This document shows, one piece after another, positions 14,286 through 21,704 of a stretch of DNA of 22,118 nt. The DNA comes from a virus. The stretch is taken from IMG/VR virus record IMGVR_UViG_3300024520_000534, positions 1 to 22,118 of that record, one strand, 5' to 3'. Under the pieces are notes generated by a model. It saw only the letters and a program-made list of their open reading frames with translations. It was not told the origin of the DNA and made no database searches. Both the position numbers and the translations under genes were made by a program. Each line of letters starts with the position of its first letter. Positions within the stretch are counted from its first letter, which is position 1.

Positions 14286-16024
14286 TGGGGCTAGAGGATT
14301 TCCGCGTATTCGTGGGGATGCTCTGGCAGCATCTGGGGTTGCCTAAGCCAACCCCGCTACAGCTTAATATGGCGCACTACCTGCAGCACGGACCCGACTT
14401 CAGTATGATTCAGGCTTTCCGTGGGGCAGCCAAGACGTGGCTCACTGGAGCCTACGTTGGCTGGTCCCTACTCTGGGCACCTTCAATGAAGATCATGCTA
14501 GTGTCAGCGTCTCAGGGCCACGCAGATGGCCTGTCCTTGTTCATCAAGGGCATGTTGGAGGAAGTGGATGTGATGCAGCATCTGGCAGGGGGAAGGCGAT
14601 GGGCGAATGACAAGTTCGACGTGCGCTCCATTATCATTGAGCCGTCACCGACCGTGAAGTCCATTGGACTGAAGGGCCAGTTGACAGGGTCACGCGCCGA
14701 CCTCATCATTCCCGATGACATTGAAGTCCCGACCAACTCCATGACGGAGCACATGCGTGAGGACACCCGCGAGCGCACCAAGGAGTTCCGGTCAGTGGTG
14801 AAGCCGGGAGGGAAGATCAAGTGGCTGGGGACTCCCCAGACTGAGATGTCCCTGTACGGCGAGCTGACGAAGCTGGGGTACGACCTCCAGATTTGGCCTG
14901 CACGAGTACCAAAGTCACGCGACGAGTTCATGTACGAGTTCGTTACTAACATTGGGGAAGAAGTGCCCACCCGCACGATGCGGTGTGCCCTCGCCCCCAT
15001 GATCCAACGCATGATGGATGACCCCGACGTTCTGGTAGGCCAGCCGACGGAGCCCTCGCGCTTCGACGAGAAAGACCTCCGCGGACGTGAGCTAGAGTAT
15101 GGCAGAGCGGGCTTCCAGTTGCAGTTCATGCTCAACACGCAGGCCGCGAGCGCCGAGCAGCACCCGCTCAAGCTGCGTAACCTCATTGTAGACAGCCTCG
15201 ACCACGAGATGGCCCACGTCAAGTACGTGTGGGGAGCCAGCAAGGACTCCGTTATCCATGATAGCCCCATCGGATTCGAAGGCGACAAGTGCTACCACCC
15301 TGTCTGGCGCTCCTCGGAGCTCGCCAAGTACACCGGGACGGTCATCGCTATTGACCCCTCCGGTAAGGGTAAGGATGAGACAGCATACTGTGTCATGAAG
15401 CAGATGTACGGCTACCTCTTCGTGATGGAGGTAGGCGGGTTCCAAGACGGCTTTGCTGACGAGACGCTCACAGCTCTCGCAGAGCGGGCGGTCTTCTGGG
15501 ACGTCAACGATGTGGTCACAGAGGCCAACTACGGCGGTGGTATGTTCGCCGCACTGCTGCAGCCGAAGCTGGTTGCCGCGGGCTGTAAGGCCGTGATGCA
15601 CGACCCTGTAGCCGGAGGATTGGCGAAGGAGTTCCGTATCTGTGACACGCTAGAGCCCCTGATGGGCGCACACCGCCTCATTATCAGTGAGGAGGTCATC
15701 CGTGCGGACCTGACGGACGCTATGGAAAAGAACACCAACAAGTACTCTCTGATGCACCAGATGACCCGCATGATGAGAGAAAAGGGCGCGCTGGCCCATG
15801 AGGACAGGCTCGAAACCGTCCAGATGGCCGCGTCGTTCTTCGAAGAGCGGGTCAAAATCAACGTCAATAAGGGTGTCGAGAGGCACCGTGAAAAGATGCT
15901 GAACGCGGAGATCGGCTCGTGGATGAAGGAAGTCCCCGGGCAATCGGTCACCCTCGGCATCGAACGACTTCGCAAAGCACGTCGCCCTAGCAAAATCTGG
16001 CGGCGCACACCTAGAGGCATGTAA
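14258..16024 (+). CDS. Terminase large subunit (T7 gp19-like)
   Basis: The 588-residue product aligns by eye with T7 gp19 throughout. The ATPase part has a Walker A-like AFRGAAKTW (53-61, Lys59; T7 has AFRGIGKSF), the SPTVKSIGLKGQLTGSRAD segment (130-148) and Walker B LIIPDDIEVP (149-158, Asp153/154). The coupling motif WLGTPQTEMSLY is at 189-200. The RNase H-like nuclease half shows IAIDPSGKGKDET (364-376, Asp366), VTEANYGGGMF (420-430, Glu422) and AHEDRLETVQ (513-522, Asp516). It is the packaging motor ATPase and the DNA-cutting nuclease. Start is GTG at 14258 or ATG at 14285. The stop overlaps the fibre gene ATG by one base. Confidence 0.97.
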   Translation: MVNKEELTRMGLEDFRVFVGMLWQHLGLPKPTPLQLNMAHYLQHGPDFSMIQAFRGAAKTWLTGAYVGWSLLWAPSMKIMLVSASQGHADGLSLFIKGMLEEVDVMQHLAGGRRWANDKFDVRSIIIEPSPTVKSIGLKGQLTGSRADLIIPDDIEVPTNSMTEHMREDTRERTKEFRSVVKPGGKIKWLGTPQTEMSLYGELTKLGYDLQIWPARVPKSRDEFMYEFVTNIGEEVPTRTMRCALAPMIQRMMDDPDVLVGQPTEPSRFDEKDLRGRELEYGRAGFQLQFMLNTQAASAEQHPLKLRNLIVDSLDHEMAHVKYVWGASKDSVIHDSPIGFEGDKCYHPVWRSSELAKYTGTVIAIDPSGKGKDETAYCVMKQMYGYLFVMEVGGFQDGFADETLTALAERAVFWDVNDVVTEANYGGGMFAALLQPKLVAAGCKAVMHDPVAGGLAKEFRICDTLEPLMGAHRLIISEEVIRADLTDAMEKNTNKYSLMHQMTRMMREKGALAHEDRLETVQMAASFFEERVKINVNKGVERHREKMLNAEIGSWMKEVPGQSVTLGIERLRKARRPSKIWRRTPRGM

Positions 16025-17367
16025 TGATAAGAATACCTCCACGACGAGTGCCAAGAGATAGGCTCGTGGCGCTCCCGGGATCATCCGGGGGCGGGCTCTT
16101 CGGGGGAGGCGCCCCCGGGGCGCACACGCATGTAGAGGCCGACATTACCGACCTCGGCAGCTACCTACCCCTTGGGGGCGGGACGATGACCGGGACGCTG
16201 GATGTGGACGGCGCGGAGCTTCGCGTATTCAACACTGGCAGCACCGACTACGGCACTTGGTCCCACGATGGCACCGACCTTCTGCTAGTAGGGACCAACA
16301 CCGCATCCTACCGCATGTCGGGCATGGCCGATGTAGTGATGGACGGAATCACCAAGCTGGACCTCCAAGCGGGGACCGCCTTGCGGGTTCGAGACGCTAC
16401 GAACAGCGACTACGGTGAGTGGGCTCACGACGGGACGAGCTTCTCCTTGACGTTGGCAGCTACCGCCCACTACAGCATAGCTGGGCACACCGGCTTGCTC
16501 TTCGTGGACTCAGGTGCGACCTTCAACGAGAAAGCCAACGCCACCACACTGTTGGCTGTAGGTGAAGCCACAACTCTGCGGGGTAACTCGCAGGACGCCT
16601 TCGTCCGCATCTACGGAGAAAATGCGAGCGCCATTGCTTATGGTCAGTTGAATCACACTGGTGCAAACTTTCAGCTTTCCTCCACTACCGGGAACATTCA
16701 GCTTAACTCGGGCACTGAGGTCATCGCCGGAAACTACCTGCGTGTTCGTGACTCCACCAACGCCGACATCGGCTCATGGACTCACGACGGGACCGACTTC
16801 AATCTGGCGCTGACGAACACCACCGACTACAACATCACCGGGTTAACTAACCTGACGCTGGACGGTGGCCTCTCTATGGCTGGCATCCTAGTGAATACGG
16901 CTGGGACACCTACCTACCAGTGGAAAGAGGATGATGCCTCAGTAGATGCAGGGTGGTGGGAGATGCGGGCTGCGAGCGACGTGTTCGTCTTTCGTGCTGT
17001 TAATGACGCCAACACTGCTGCTGGTCAGGTCTTAGTCGTCACACGCACCGCTGAAGTACCACAGAGTATGTCCCTCTATACTGACTTGGATATGCAAGGA
17101 GGTAACTTCTTGCGGGTCCGGGACACGGGGGGTACAAGCTATGGTGTCTTCACGCACGACGGAACTGACTTCAATCTGACGCTGACGAACACCACCGACT
17201 ACAACATTAGCGGAGCCAATCTACGGATCGTGAATAACATTGGCTTCTATAACACCGCCCCCGTAGCACAAGGGACGGTCACAGGCTCCGCAGCAGGCAA
17301 TGCTGCCCTGCAGAGTCTCCTCACAGCACTAGCCGCTACGGGCTTAATCGTGGACAGCTCAACCTAA
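16024..17367 (+). CDS. Repeat-built tail fibre-like protein
   Basis: The 447-residue product opens with a basic stretch and a Gly-rich linker, then GAHTHVEADITDLGSYLPL and GGGTMTGTLDV, a start seen in many phage fibre proteins. The body carries about five copies of a unit reading roughly LRVRD...YG.W.HDGTDFNL.LTNTTDYNI.G, at about residues 65-100, 119-155, 192-228, 238-275 and 362-400; copies 4 and 5 are nearly identical. The end, TVTGSAAGNAALQSLLTAL, is a common trimer-fibre tail. It would be a receptor-facing fibre or appendage. In T7 the fibre gene precedes the terminase genes; here it follows them. It lacks a T7 gp17 N-terminal match that I can see, so its attachment to the particle is unknown. 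Confidence 0.72.
   Translation: MIRIPPRRVPRDRLVALPGSSGGGLFGGGAPGAHTHVEADITDLGSYLPLGGGTMTGTLDVDGAELRVFNTGSTDYGTWSHDGTDLLLVGTNTASYRMSGMADVVMDGITKLDLQAGTALRVRDATNSDYGEWAHDGTSFSLTLAATAHYSIAGHTGLLFVDSGATFNEKANATTLLAVGEATTLRGNSQDAFVRIYGENASAIAYGQLNHTGANFQLSSTTGNIQLNSGTEVIAGNYLRVRDSTNADIGSWTHDGTDFNLALTNTTDYNITGLTNLTLDGGLSMAGILVNTAGTPTYQWKEDDASVDAGWWEMRAASDVFVFRAVNDANTAAGQVLVVTRTAEVPQSMSLYTDLDMQGGNFLRVRDTGGTSYGVFTHDGTDFNLTLTNTTDYNISGANLRIVNNIGFYNTAPVAQGTVTGSAAGNAALQSLLTALAATGLIVDSST
16783..16842 (+). repeat. Near-identical DNA repeat in fibre gene, copy 1
   Basis: Bases 16783-16842 encode HDGTDFNLALTNTTDYNITG. They match 17155-17214 almost base for base, with a central stretch of over 40 bases carrying one difference. 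The similarity at silent positions suggests recent duplication or gene conversion. Confidence 0.85.
17155..17214 (+). repeat. Near-identical DNA repeat in fibre gene, copy 2
   Basis: Bases 17155-17214 encode HDGTDFNLTLTNTTDYNISG and are the partner of 16783-16842, 372 bases downstream and in the same frame. Confidence 0.85.
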
Positions 17368-17383
17368 TAGTTTCTAGCCCGAG

Positions 17384-17399
17384 GATGGTAAATACCATC
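17384..17399 (+). other. Small hairpin between fibre gene and next gene
   Basis: GATGGT (17384-17389) and ACCATC (17394-17399) form a 6-bp stem with an AAAT loop; flanking CCC and GGG could extend it across a bulge. No T tract follows, so it is not a convincing terminator. Confidence 0.35.
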
Positions 17400-17435
17400 G
17401 GGGGGCATTCATGCACCACCCTACAGGAGAACACC

Positions 17436-17882
17436 ATGGCAACCACCAGAGCACTCGCCGCCACTGGCGAAGTCATCGAGGACAGCGAACTGTCCGTCAC
17501 GTCGGCCTTGGCCGTCAACGTCAAGGCATGGCTACCCGCCGTCGAGGACGGTACGGGCACAACTGTTGCGACGGGCTACCAAGTCCTCGTGCAGGCCAAC
17601 GCTGCGGGCGACGTCGAAGTCGTCGACACGTTCGGCAGACGTGTACACACGGTACAGGCGGGCGAAGCTGCCATCCTGAAAGCCAACGGCGACGTGAATC
17701 GTCCCGATTGGACCGTGTTCCAAGAGGCGAACATCCTGAGCGTCGGTCAGGCCCAGCCTTCCGCTGGTTCCACGACTCCGGCCCTCGGCACCACCTGCCC
17801 CGCCGCTTCAGGAACGGTCAAGTGGATCGGACCAGTACAGTTGCTCGACGGCACCGTCGCGTACATTCCCTGCTGGACCTAA
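17436..17882 (+). CDS. Small virion-associated protein, function unknown
   Basis: The 148-residue product is Ala/Thr/Val-rich with a beta-strand pattern, including GYQVLVQANAAGDVEVVDTF (about 46-65) and a VHTVQAGEAAILKANG segment, and one Cys pair near the end (TTCPA and PCWT). I do not recognise a family. I start it at the ATG at 17436, which has AGGAGA (17425-17430) five bases upstream; an upstream in-frame ATG at 17385 sits in a hairpin without an SD. It lies between the fibre gene and the tRNA, in a run of exposed-looking structural proteins, so a head decoration or tail appendage role is inference. Confidence 0.7.
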   Translation: MATTRALAATGEVIEDSELSVTSALAVNVKAWLPAVEDGTGTTVATGYQVLVQANAAGDVEVVDTFGRRVHTVQAGEAAILKANGDVNRPDWTVFQEANILSVGQAQPSAGSTTPALGTTCPAASGTVKWIGPVQLLDGTVAYIPCWT

Positions 17883-17892
17883 GCACCAATAC

Positions 17893-17908
17893 GGGGGCTT
17901 CGGCCCCC
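17893..17908 (+). other. UUCG-tetraloop hairpin before the tRNA
   Basis: GGGGGC (17893-17898) and GCCCCC (17903-17908) form a perfect 6-bp stem with the extra-stable TTCG loop. It lies 10 bases after the stop of the preceding gene and 5 bases before the tRNA. No T run follows, so it may protect or separate transcripts rather than end transcription. Confidence 0.75.
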
Positions 17909-17913
17909 ACCCT

Positions 17914-17986
17914 TGGCCTCTAGCTCAACTGGCAGAGCGTCCGGCTGTTACCCGGAAGGTTGCAGGTTCGAAGCCTGCGGGGTCAG
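17914..17986 (+). tRNA. tRNA-Asn (anticodon GTT)
   Basis: All arms form. The acceptor TGGCCTC (17914-17920) pairs with GGGGTCA (17979-17985) using two wobble pairs. The D arm is GCTC/GAGC (17923-17926/17935-17938). The anticodon stem TCCGG/CCGGA closes the loop CTGTTAC with GTT at 17947-17949. The T arm GCAGG/CCTGC holds TTCGAAG. U1-A72 and discriminator G73 agree with bacterial tRNA-Asn. The 3' end reads G then CTA, so CCA is not fully encoded and would be added or repaired. It sits in the gap between two virion genes. Asn is frequent in the fibre and nozzle proteins and is written mostly AAC, which this tRNA reads. Confidence 0.93.
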
Positions 17987-17989
17987 CTA

Positions 17990-17999
17990 ACTACTCACA
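17990..17999 (+). promoter_or_regulatory. ACTACTCACA motif, copy 2, between tRNA and next gene
   Basis: This differs by one base from ACAACTCACA at 1913-1922. Both lie in short intergenic gaps upstream of genes. It is followed by the SD-like AAGGTAGGA (18002-18010). A phage promoter is possible but unproven. Confidence 0.2.
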
Positions 18000-18012
18000 C
18001 AAAGGTAGGACA

Positions 18013-18318
18013 ATGAGACTCTACAACAGTACCGGAGCCGCGCAGACAGGCGCTGACACCGGACTAACCGCGTCAATCCACGGCACCTACGAGAGCCCAA
18101 CTCGCGCTTACAGCGTGACCTTGGTCTCCGGAACTGCCACATGGCATCTGGAAGGCCGTATTGGTGACGACCACACATGGACTTCTATCGCCACAGGCTC
18201 CGCCACTGGCGGTGCCACGCTGCTTTCAGGCTGGCCCGAAGTCCGCTTTCGCTTGTCCGCTGCTTCTTCAGCGGTCATCATCTGTGATTACAATGGTGAA
18301 GGTCATACCATCCCGTAA
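18013..18318 (+). CDS. Small beta-rich virion protein, shares a module with the gene at 20819
   Basis: The 101-residue product starts at an ATG preceded by AAGGTAGGA (18002-18010). Its sequence matches the last 110 residues of the protein at 20819-21691: both have QTGADTG near the start, then a GTATWHLEG/GSATILIEG strand, a W-centred TWTSI/SWDTL turn, and an EVRFRLSAAS/MIRVRLSAAT strand. This points to one compact beta domain used alone here and fused to a repeat stalk there. I know no function for it. It is next to the tRNA and in a cassette of structural genes, so a surface or appendage role is inference. Confidence 0.75.
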   Translation: MRLYNSTGAAQTGADTGLTASIHGTYESPTRAYSVTLVSGTATWHLEGRIGDDHTWTSIATGSATGGATLLSGWPEVRFRLSAASSAVIICDYNGEGHTIP

Positions 18319-18340
18319 TCTCTACCTTTAGGAGAACACA

Positions 18341-18742
18341 ATGGCACTTCGCCTCGACGATGATGTCCGCAATGACTTGCTGGATGGCATCGACTCGACA
18401 TTCAACAGCGGCACGTTGGAAATTCGCTCAGGCGCGCAGCCTGCTAGCGCCAACGATGTAGCTACGGGTACGGTCCTAGCGACCATCACCCTCCCGGCTG
18501 ACGCCTTCGCTGCTGCCGCCTCTGGCTCCAAAGCCAAGCTCGGTACGTGGTCGGACGCCGCGGCTGACGCTACCGGAACGGCAGGATACTTCCGGATGAA
18601 CAACGGCGCCGACACGCGCCGGATCGACGGAGACATCACGATCACCTCAGGTGGTGGCGAGCTGGAGCTCGACTCCCTCAGCATCACCATTGGGCAGGTT
18701 GTCACTGTGGCGACCTTCACCCTCACTATGCCCGCTTCCTAA
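18341..18742 (+). CDS. Conserved phage structural protein, function unknown
   Basis: The 133-residue product has an N-terminal helix (DDDVRNDLLDGIDSTFNSG) followed by LEIRSGAQPAS, TVLATITLPADAF and a C-terminal strand-rich part. This pattern, a short helix and then the RSGAQP-type strand with repeated Leu-Ala-Thr-Ile-Thr, is common in phage proteins found next to tail fibre genes. The ATG is preceded by AGGAGAACAC (18330-18339), the same leader as at 17425. It may be a decoration or tail-associated protein; this is not established. Confidence 0.72.
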   Translation: MALRLDDDVRNDLLDGIDSTFNSGTLEIRSGAQPASANDVATGTVLATITLPADAFAAAASGSKAKLGTWSDAAADATGTAGYFRMNNGADTRRIDGDITITSGGGELELDSLSITIGQVVTVATFTLTMPAS

Positions 18743-18743
18743 G

Positions 18744-19235
18744 ATGGCGAGAGTCGTCTTGATGAAGAATGGCAACCCGCTGGTAGTCACAGGCACCAGC
18801 GGAAGACTCGTGCAGGGGAACGTAGCAGACATCCTACCGGATGGCACGTACCTCGGCAACGATGTAGAGCCTTCGTTGAACCCCTCTGGCATCTTCGTAG
18901 TTGTGGAGCTGCCGGGAGTCGACCCCGAAGAGCTGCAGTACCTCAAGCGCAAGCAGTATGGCGCTGACATCATCGTCCCGCGGCCCGGGCACCCTGATGG
19001 AGACAGACGCATTGAGCCTGTCATCCGTTCGCGGCGCCACCGCTTGGACATTTCGACTCTCACCAACTCTAGGCGCAACGCTTGGGGTAGGGGAGAGATC
19101 GTCTACCCCGGCGCCTCAAATCGCTCGCAGTTTGAAAACTCTGTGAGAGATTGGGTCCGCGCAGATGCGCTCGTGCGGCAGAACAACGTACCTCGCGACC
19201 GCGGTAACCCCGGCAACCGCCGCGGCCAAGACTAA
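18744..19235 (+). CDS. Unknown protein with a basic C-terminal tail
   Basis: The 163-residue product starts at the ATG one base after the preceding stop; no good SD is visible, so coupling is likely. The first 55 residues look beta-rich (VVTGTSGRLVQGNVADILPD, IFVVVELPGVDPEELQYLK). The rest is charged, with RSRRHRLD and an Arg/Asn/Gly tail ending in NRRGQD. I recognise no family. The conserved frame, tight spacing and place in the structural cassette support a real gene. An alternative upstream start at 18651 would overlap the previous gene by about 90 bases and is unlikely. Confidence 0.68.
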   Translation: MARVVLMKNGNPLVVTGTSGRLVQGNVADILPDGTYLGNDVEPSLNPSGIFVVVELPGVDPEELQYLKRKQYGADIIVPRPGHPDGDRRIEPVIRSRRHRLDISTLTNSRRNAWGRGEIVYPGASNRSQFENSVRDWVRADALVRQNNVPRDRGNPGNRRGQD

Positions 19236-19247
19236 TAGGAGAGTGCC

Positions 19248-20351
19248 ATGCCAACCACGAACGTAAAGACAATTGGCGGCACCACCCCCGATTACGCGAC
19301 TATCGCTTTGTGGGAAGCAGCTATTCCCGCGAACCTTATCACGACAGATGAAATCTGGCGGGGGGAGTGTCGAGACGTCACTTTCTCCGAAGCTGACGTT
19401 GCTCTGGGCTCTGGAGTCACTACCGATGCCACACGCTACCCAATCCTCACCCGAGAAGCGGGAAGCAACTGGGACGGAACAATAGCCAACGGACCCGTTG
19501 TGGACGAAGCTACAGGAACCGCAACCACCAACGGCTATGGCCTTCTGATCGACTGCGACTTCTTCCGAGTAGTCGGCATTCGAGTCTCTAATAGTCAGAC
19601 GAAGAACACGGGCAACAGCTCGATGTGGGCCTGCATAGCTACTTCTGCGGGACCGGGGGCCGACTCCACAATTGCTCAGTGCATCTGTCATGACGCCAAC
19701 CCAACCGACTATCGCACGTATGCCCTTCATCACGTTAGCGAACCTACTTCCGCCGACACCTACAACTGGCTCAACAACCAAGCGATCAACCTTGGCGCCT
19801 CTGGCGACCGAGCCCGCGCTATCGCCCCCGCTTGGTGGATGACGGGTATCACCATGAACATGATAGGTAATGTCGTTTTCAATTCCGATTGGGCTAGTGG
19901 CTTCGGGATGTACGTCGGTGATGACGGCGGATCGGCATGCACGGCCAACGTCTACAACAACGTCATGTTCAGCAACGGAGGCGGTGTTGGTTATGTGACA
20001 GCTGGCTTCGGGTCTAGCACGCTCAACGCCACGAACAACGGCTCAAGCGATACGACCACACCGGGAACCTCCACCTTCAACAGCCTCACCCAAGCCACCG
20101 AGCTAGTTTCCGTTACGGGTGGCTCGGAAGACCTTCACCTTGACAGTGGCTCGACCATCCTCGGAGATGGGAGCGACCGCGGCACTACGCCGACGCTGGT
20201 GGAGATCGACATCGACGGCTACGACCGAGATGCCGGAGGCGACACTTGGGACATCGGCTCAGATCAGTTTGGTAAGCCTGCTGCTGCTGTTGCCTTCTGG
20301 GTCAATCGTCGCACCCACAAGAATCCACTATTCACACTACTTCGCAGATAA
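19248..20351 (+). CDS. Parallel beta-helix virion protein (tailspike-like)
   Basis: The 367-residue product opens with VKTIGGTTPDYATIALWEAA (residues 6-25), the entry sequence of many phage beta-helix proteins, followed by a short cap with WRGECRDV. The middle has stacked turns rich in Asn, Gly and hydrophobic strands (GLLIDCDFFRVVGIRVSNSQ, MNMIGNVVFNS, TANVYNNVMFSNGGG, TLNATNNGSS), as expected of a right-handed helix. The end reads DIDGYDRDAGGDTWDIGSDQ, a common closing element of such proteins. Enzymatic activity on glycans is possible but no catalytic residues are recognisable. SD AGGAGA lies seven bases before the ATG. Confidence 0.78.
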   Translation: MPTTNVKTIGGTTPDYATIALWEAAIPANLITTDEIWRGECRDVTFSEADVALGSGVTTDATRYPILTREAGSNWDGTIANGPVVDEATGTATTNGYGLLIDCDFFRVVGIRVSNSQTKNTGNSSMWACIATSAGPGADSTIAQCICHDANPTDYRTYALHHVSEPTSADTYNWLNNQAINLGASGDRARAIAPAWWMTGITMNMIGNVVFNSDWASGFGMYVGDDGGSACTANVYNNVMFSNGGGVGYVTAGFGSSTLNATNNGSSDTTTPGTSTFNSLTQATELVSVTGGSEDLHLDSGSTILGDGSDRGTTPTLVEIDIDGYDRDAGGDTWDIGSDQFGKPAAAVAFWVNRRTHKNPLFTLLRR

Positions 20352-20359
20352 GGACTATC

Positions 20360-20815
20360 ATGGGACGCATGTATGCAGCCCCCATTGACATATCATCGTT
20401 CGGCACTGCCGCAGGGGACATCGTAGAGATTCGCCCCGCCGCTGGCAAGCCCATCGCCTTCCATGGTATGTTCTTGGCTGACTCTAGCGCCAACGCTAAC
20501 GAGCGTCTGGCGATCATCGTCAAGCGGATGGCCACCAGCGGTTCTGGTGGGACCACCGTAACGGGTGTCCCGTTGGACCCCAACGGCGCCGCAGACGCTT
20601 GCACCGTTGAGACCGCCAACACCACGGACGCCTCAAGCACCGCTACTAATCTGAAGCGGGACGCTTTCGACACGCAGCAAGGCTGGCAGTATCTTCCGGC
20701 CCCCGAACACCGTATCCTTCAGGACGACGGCGAGTCGCTGGTAGTGGCTATCACAGACACCCCCGCCACCTCCCCCGCATTCCAAGGCTACATCCTGTAC
20801 GAAGAATTGATCTAA
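20360..20815 (+). CDS. Conserved phage virion protein, function unknown
   Basis: The 151-residue product reads MGRMYAAPIDISSFGTAAGD at its start, then IVEIRPAAGKPIAFHGMFLA, ERLAIIVKRMATSGSGG and a C-terminal GESLVVAITD and FQGYILYEELI. This order is familiar from small, beta-rich phage structural proteins encoded among tail or decoration genes. Its function is not known to me. The ATG lies 8 bases after the preceding stop, with GGACTA as a weak SD. The stop is 3 bases before the next ATG, so the two are probably co-translated. Confidence 0.72.
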   Translation: MGRMYAAPIDISSFGTAAGDIVEIRPAAGKPIAFHGMFLADSSANANERLAIIVKRMATSGSGGTTVTGVPLDPNGAADACTVETANTTDASSTATNLKRDAFDTQQGWQYLPAPEHRILQDDGESLVVAITDTPATSPAFQGYILYEELI

Positions 20816-20818
20816 GCC

Positions 20819-21691
20819 ATGTCTTGGGTCAGCCGCCGCGGAATCTTCCGCAGAAGCTGGGTCGGCAAGGCTCCCAGACGTTTCGTACATGACGTCTTTA
20901 CGGGGATAACAGGGACGGCAACTCCAAGTCTGCCGTCCATGACCGTTGTCTCCGCTGGTACAGTAACTGTCACAGGTAGTGCTACACCTTCGCTGCCCTC
21001 TATGACCCTCGCAGCGGCGGGGACAGTCGCTGTGGCAGGAGCAGCTACCCCGTCCCTTCCGGCTATCTCGCTGGCAGCAGCAGGCACTGTGCTCGTCAAC
21101 GGCGTAGCTACGCCGACATTGCCGTCCATGACCATCGTCTCAGCAGGGACAGTCGCGGACCTTACCGGCATCGCAACACCCACTCTGCCATCCATGACCA
21201 TCGTCTCAGCAGGGACGATCTTGGTCAACGGCACAGCCACACCTTCACTACCTGCAATAGCGCTCTCCGCTTCCGGCACCGTCGGTGGCGCAGGAGCCCC
21301 TGTTTCAGGTGACGCCGCAATAACCCTTCCAGCCTTGTTGCTCACTGCACGAGGAGGAGTGAACATTAACGTGGTCTCAATCTACAGTATCGCGGGTCAG
21401 ACCGGAGCAGATACTGGTGCGACAGTTGCGATCTCGCGGGACCATGAGTCCTTCTTGAACCGTGACGTCCTCCAGCAGACCGTGCTAGGCGCGGGCTCTG
21501 CGACCATCCTCATTGAGGGAAGCCTCGACGGGGGGTCTTCGTGGGACACGCTCAAGTCGAGCGCTAGTGCCTCCGAGATGACCAGCATCAAGCTGCCACC
21601 TATGATTCGTGTTAGACTGTCCGCTGCTACGGCTGCCGACGTCGACGTCTACCTTGACGCCGACCAAGCCGCTGTGCGCGTCGACAACTAA
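20819..21691 (+). CDS. Tandem-repeat stalk protein with a C-terminal beta module
   Basis: The 290-residue product has three parts. Residues 1-31 are basic (SWVSRRGIFRRSW, KAPRRF). Residues about 32-184 are seven repeats of about 21 residues, each reading roughly G.ATPSLPSMT...AGTV.V, the last two more diverged. Residues about 185-290 form a module shared with the protein at 18013. The architecture suggests a fibrous stalk with a distal domain, perhaps a surface appendage; this is inference. No strong SD precedes the ATG at 20819, which lies 3 bases after the previous stop. The reverse strand is open across the repeat and is a composition artefact. Confidence 0.8.
   Translation: MSWVSRRGIFRRSWVGKAPRRFVHDVFTGITGTATPSLPSMTVVSAGTVTVTGSATPSLPSMTLAAAGTVAVAGAATPSLPAISLAAAGTVLVNGVATPTLPSMTIVSAGTVADLTGIATPTLPSMTIVSAGTILVNGTATPSLPAIALSASGTVGGAGAPVSGDAAITLPALLLTARGGVNINVVSIYSIAGQTGADTGATVAISRDHESFLNRDVLQQTVLGAGSATILIEGSLDGGSSWDTLKSSASASEMTSIKLPPMIRVRLSAATAADVDVYLDADQAAVRVDN
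20912..21370 (+). repeat. Seven 63-66-base tandem repeats
   Basis: Units of 63 bases, one of 66 and one longer, encode the G.ATPSLPSMT-type repeats. Units 4 and 5 contain an exact 26-base match (21125-21150 and 21191-21216, spaced 66 bases), indicating recent duplication or homogenisation. Units 6 and 7 have drifted. Confidence 0.85.
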
Positions 21692-21704
21692 GGAGAGAAC
21701 ACCT

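Noticed and set aside
14512-15288. Reverse-strand 258-codon frame within the large terminase
   Set aside because: It is a shadow of a clearly conserved gp19-like gene, with low-complexity Ser/Arg/Pro composition.
17384-17399. Terminator after the fibre gene
   Set aside because: The hairpin is short and no T tract follows it, so I list it only as a hairpin.
20812-21366. Long reverse-strand open frame across the repeat protein
   Set aside because: It mirrors the tandem repeat of the + strand gene and arises from repeat composition; all other genes are on the + strand.
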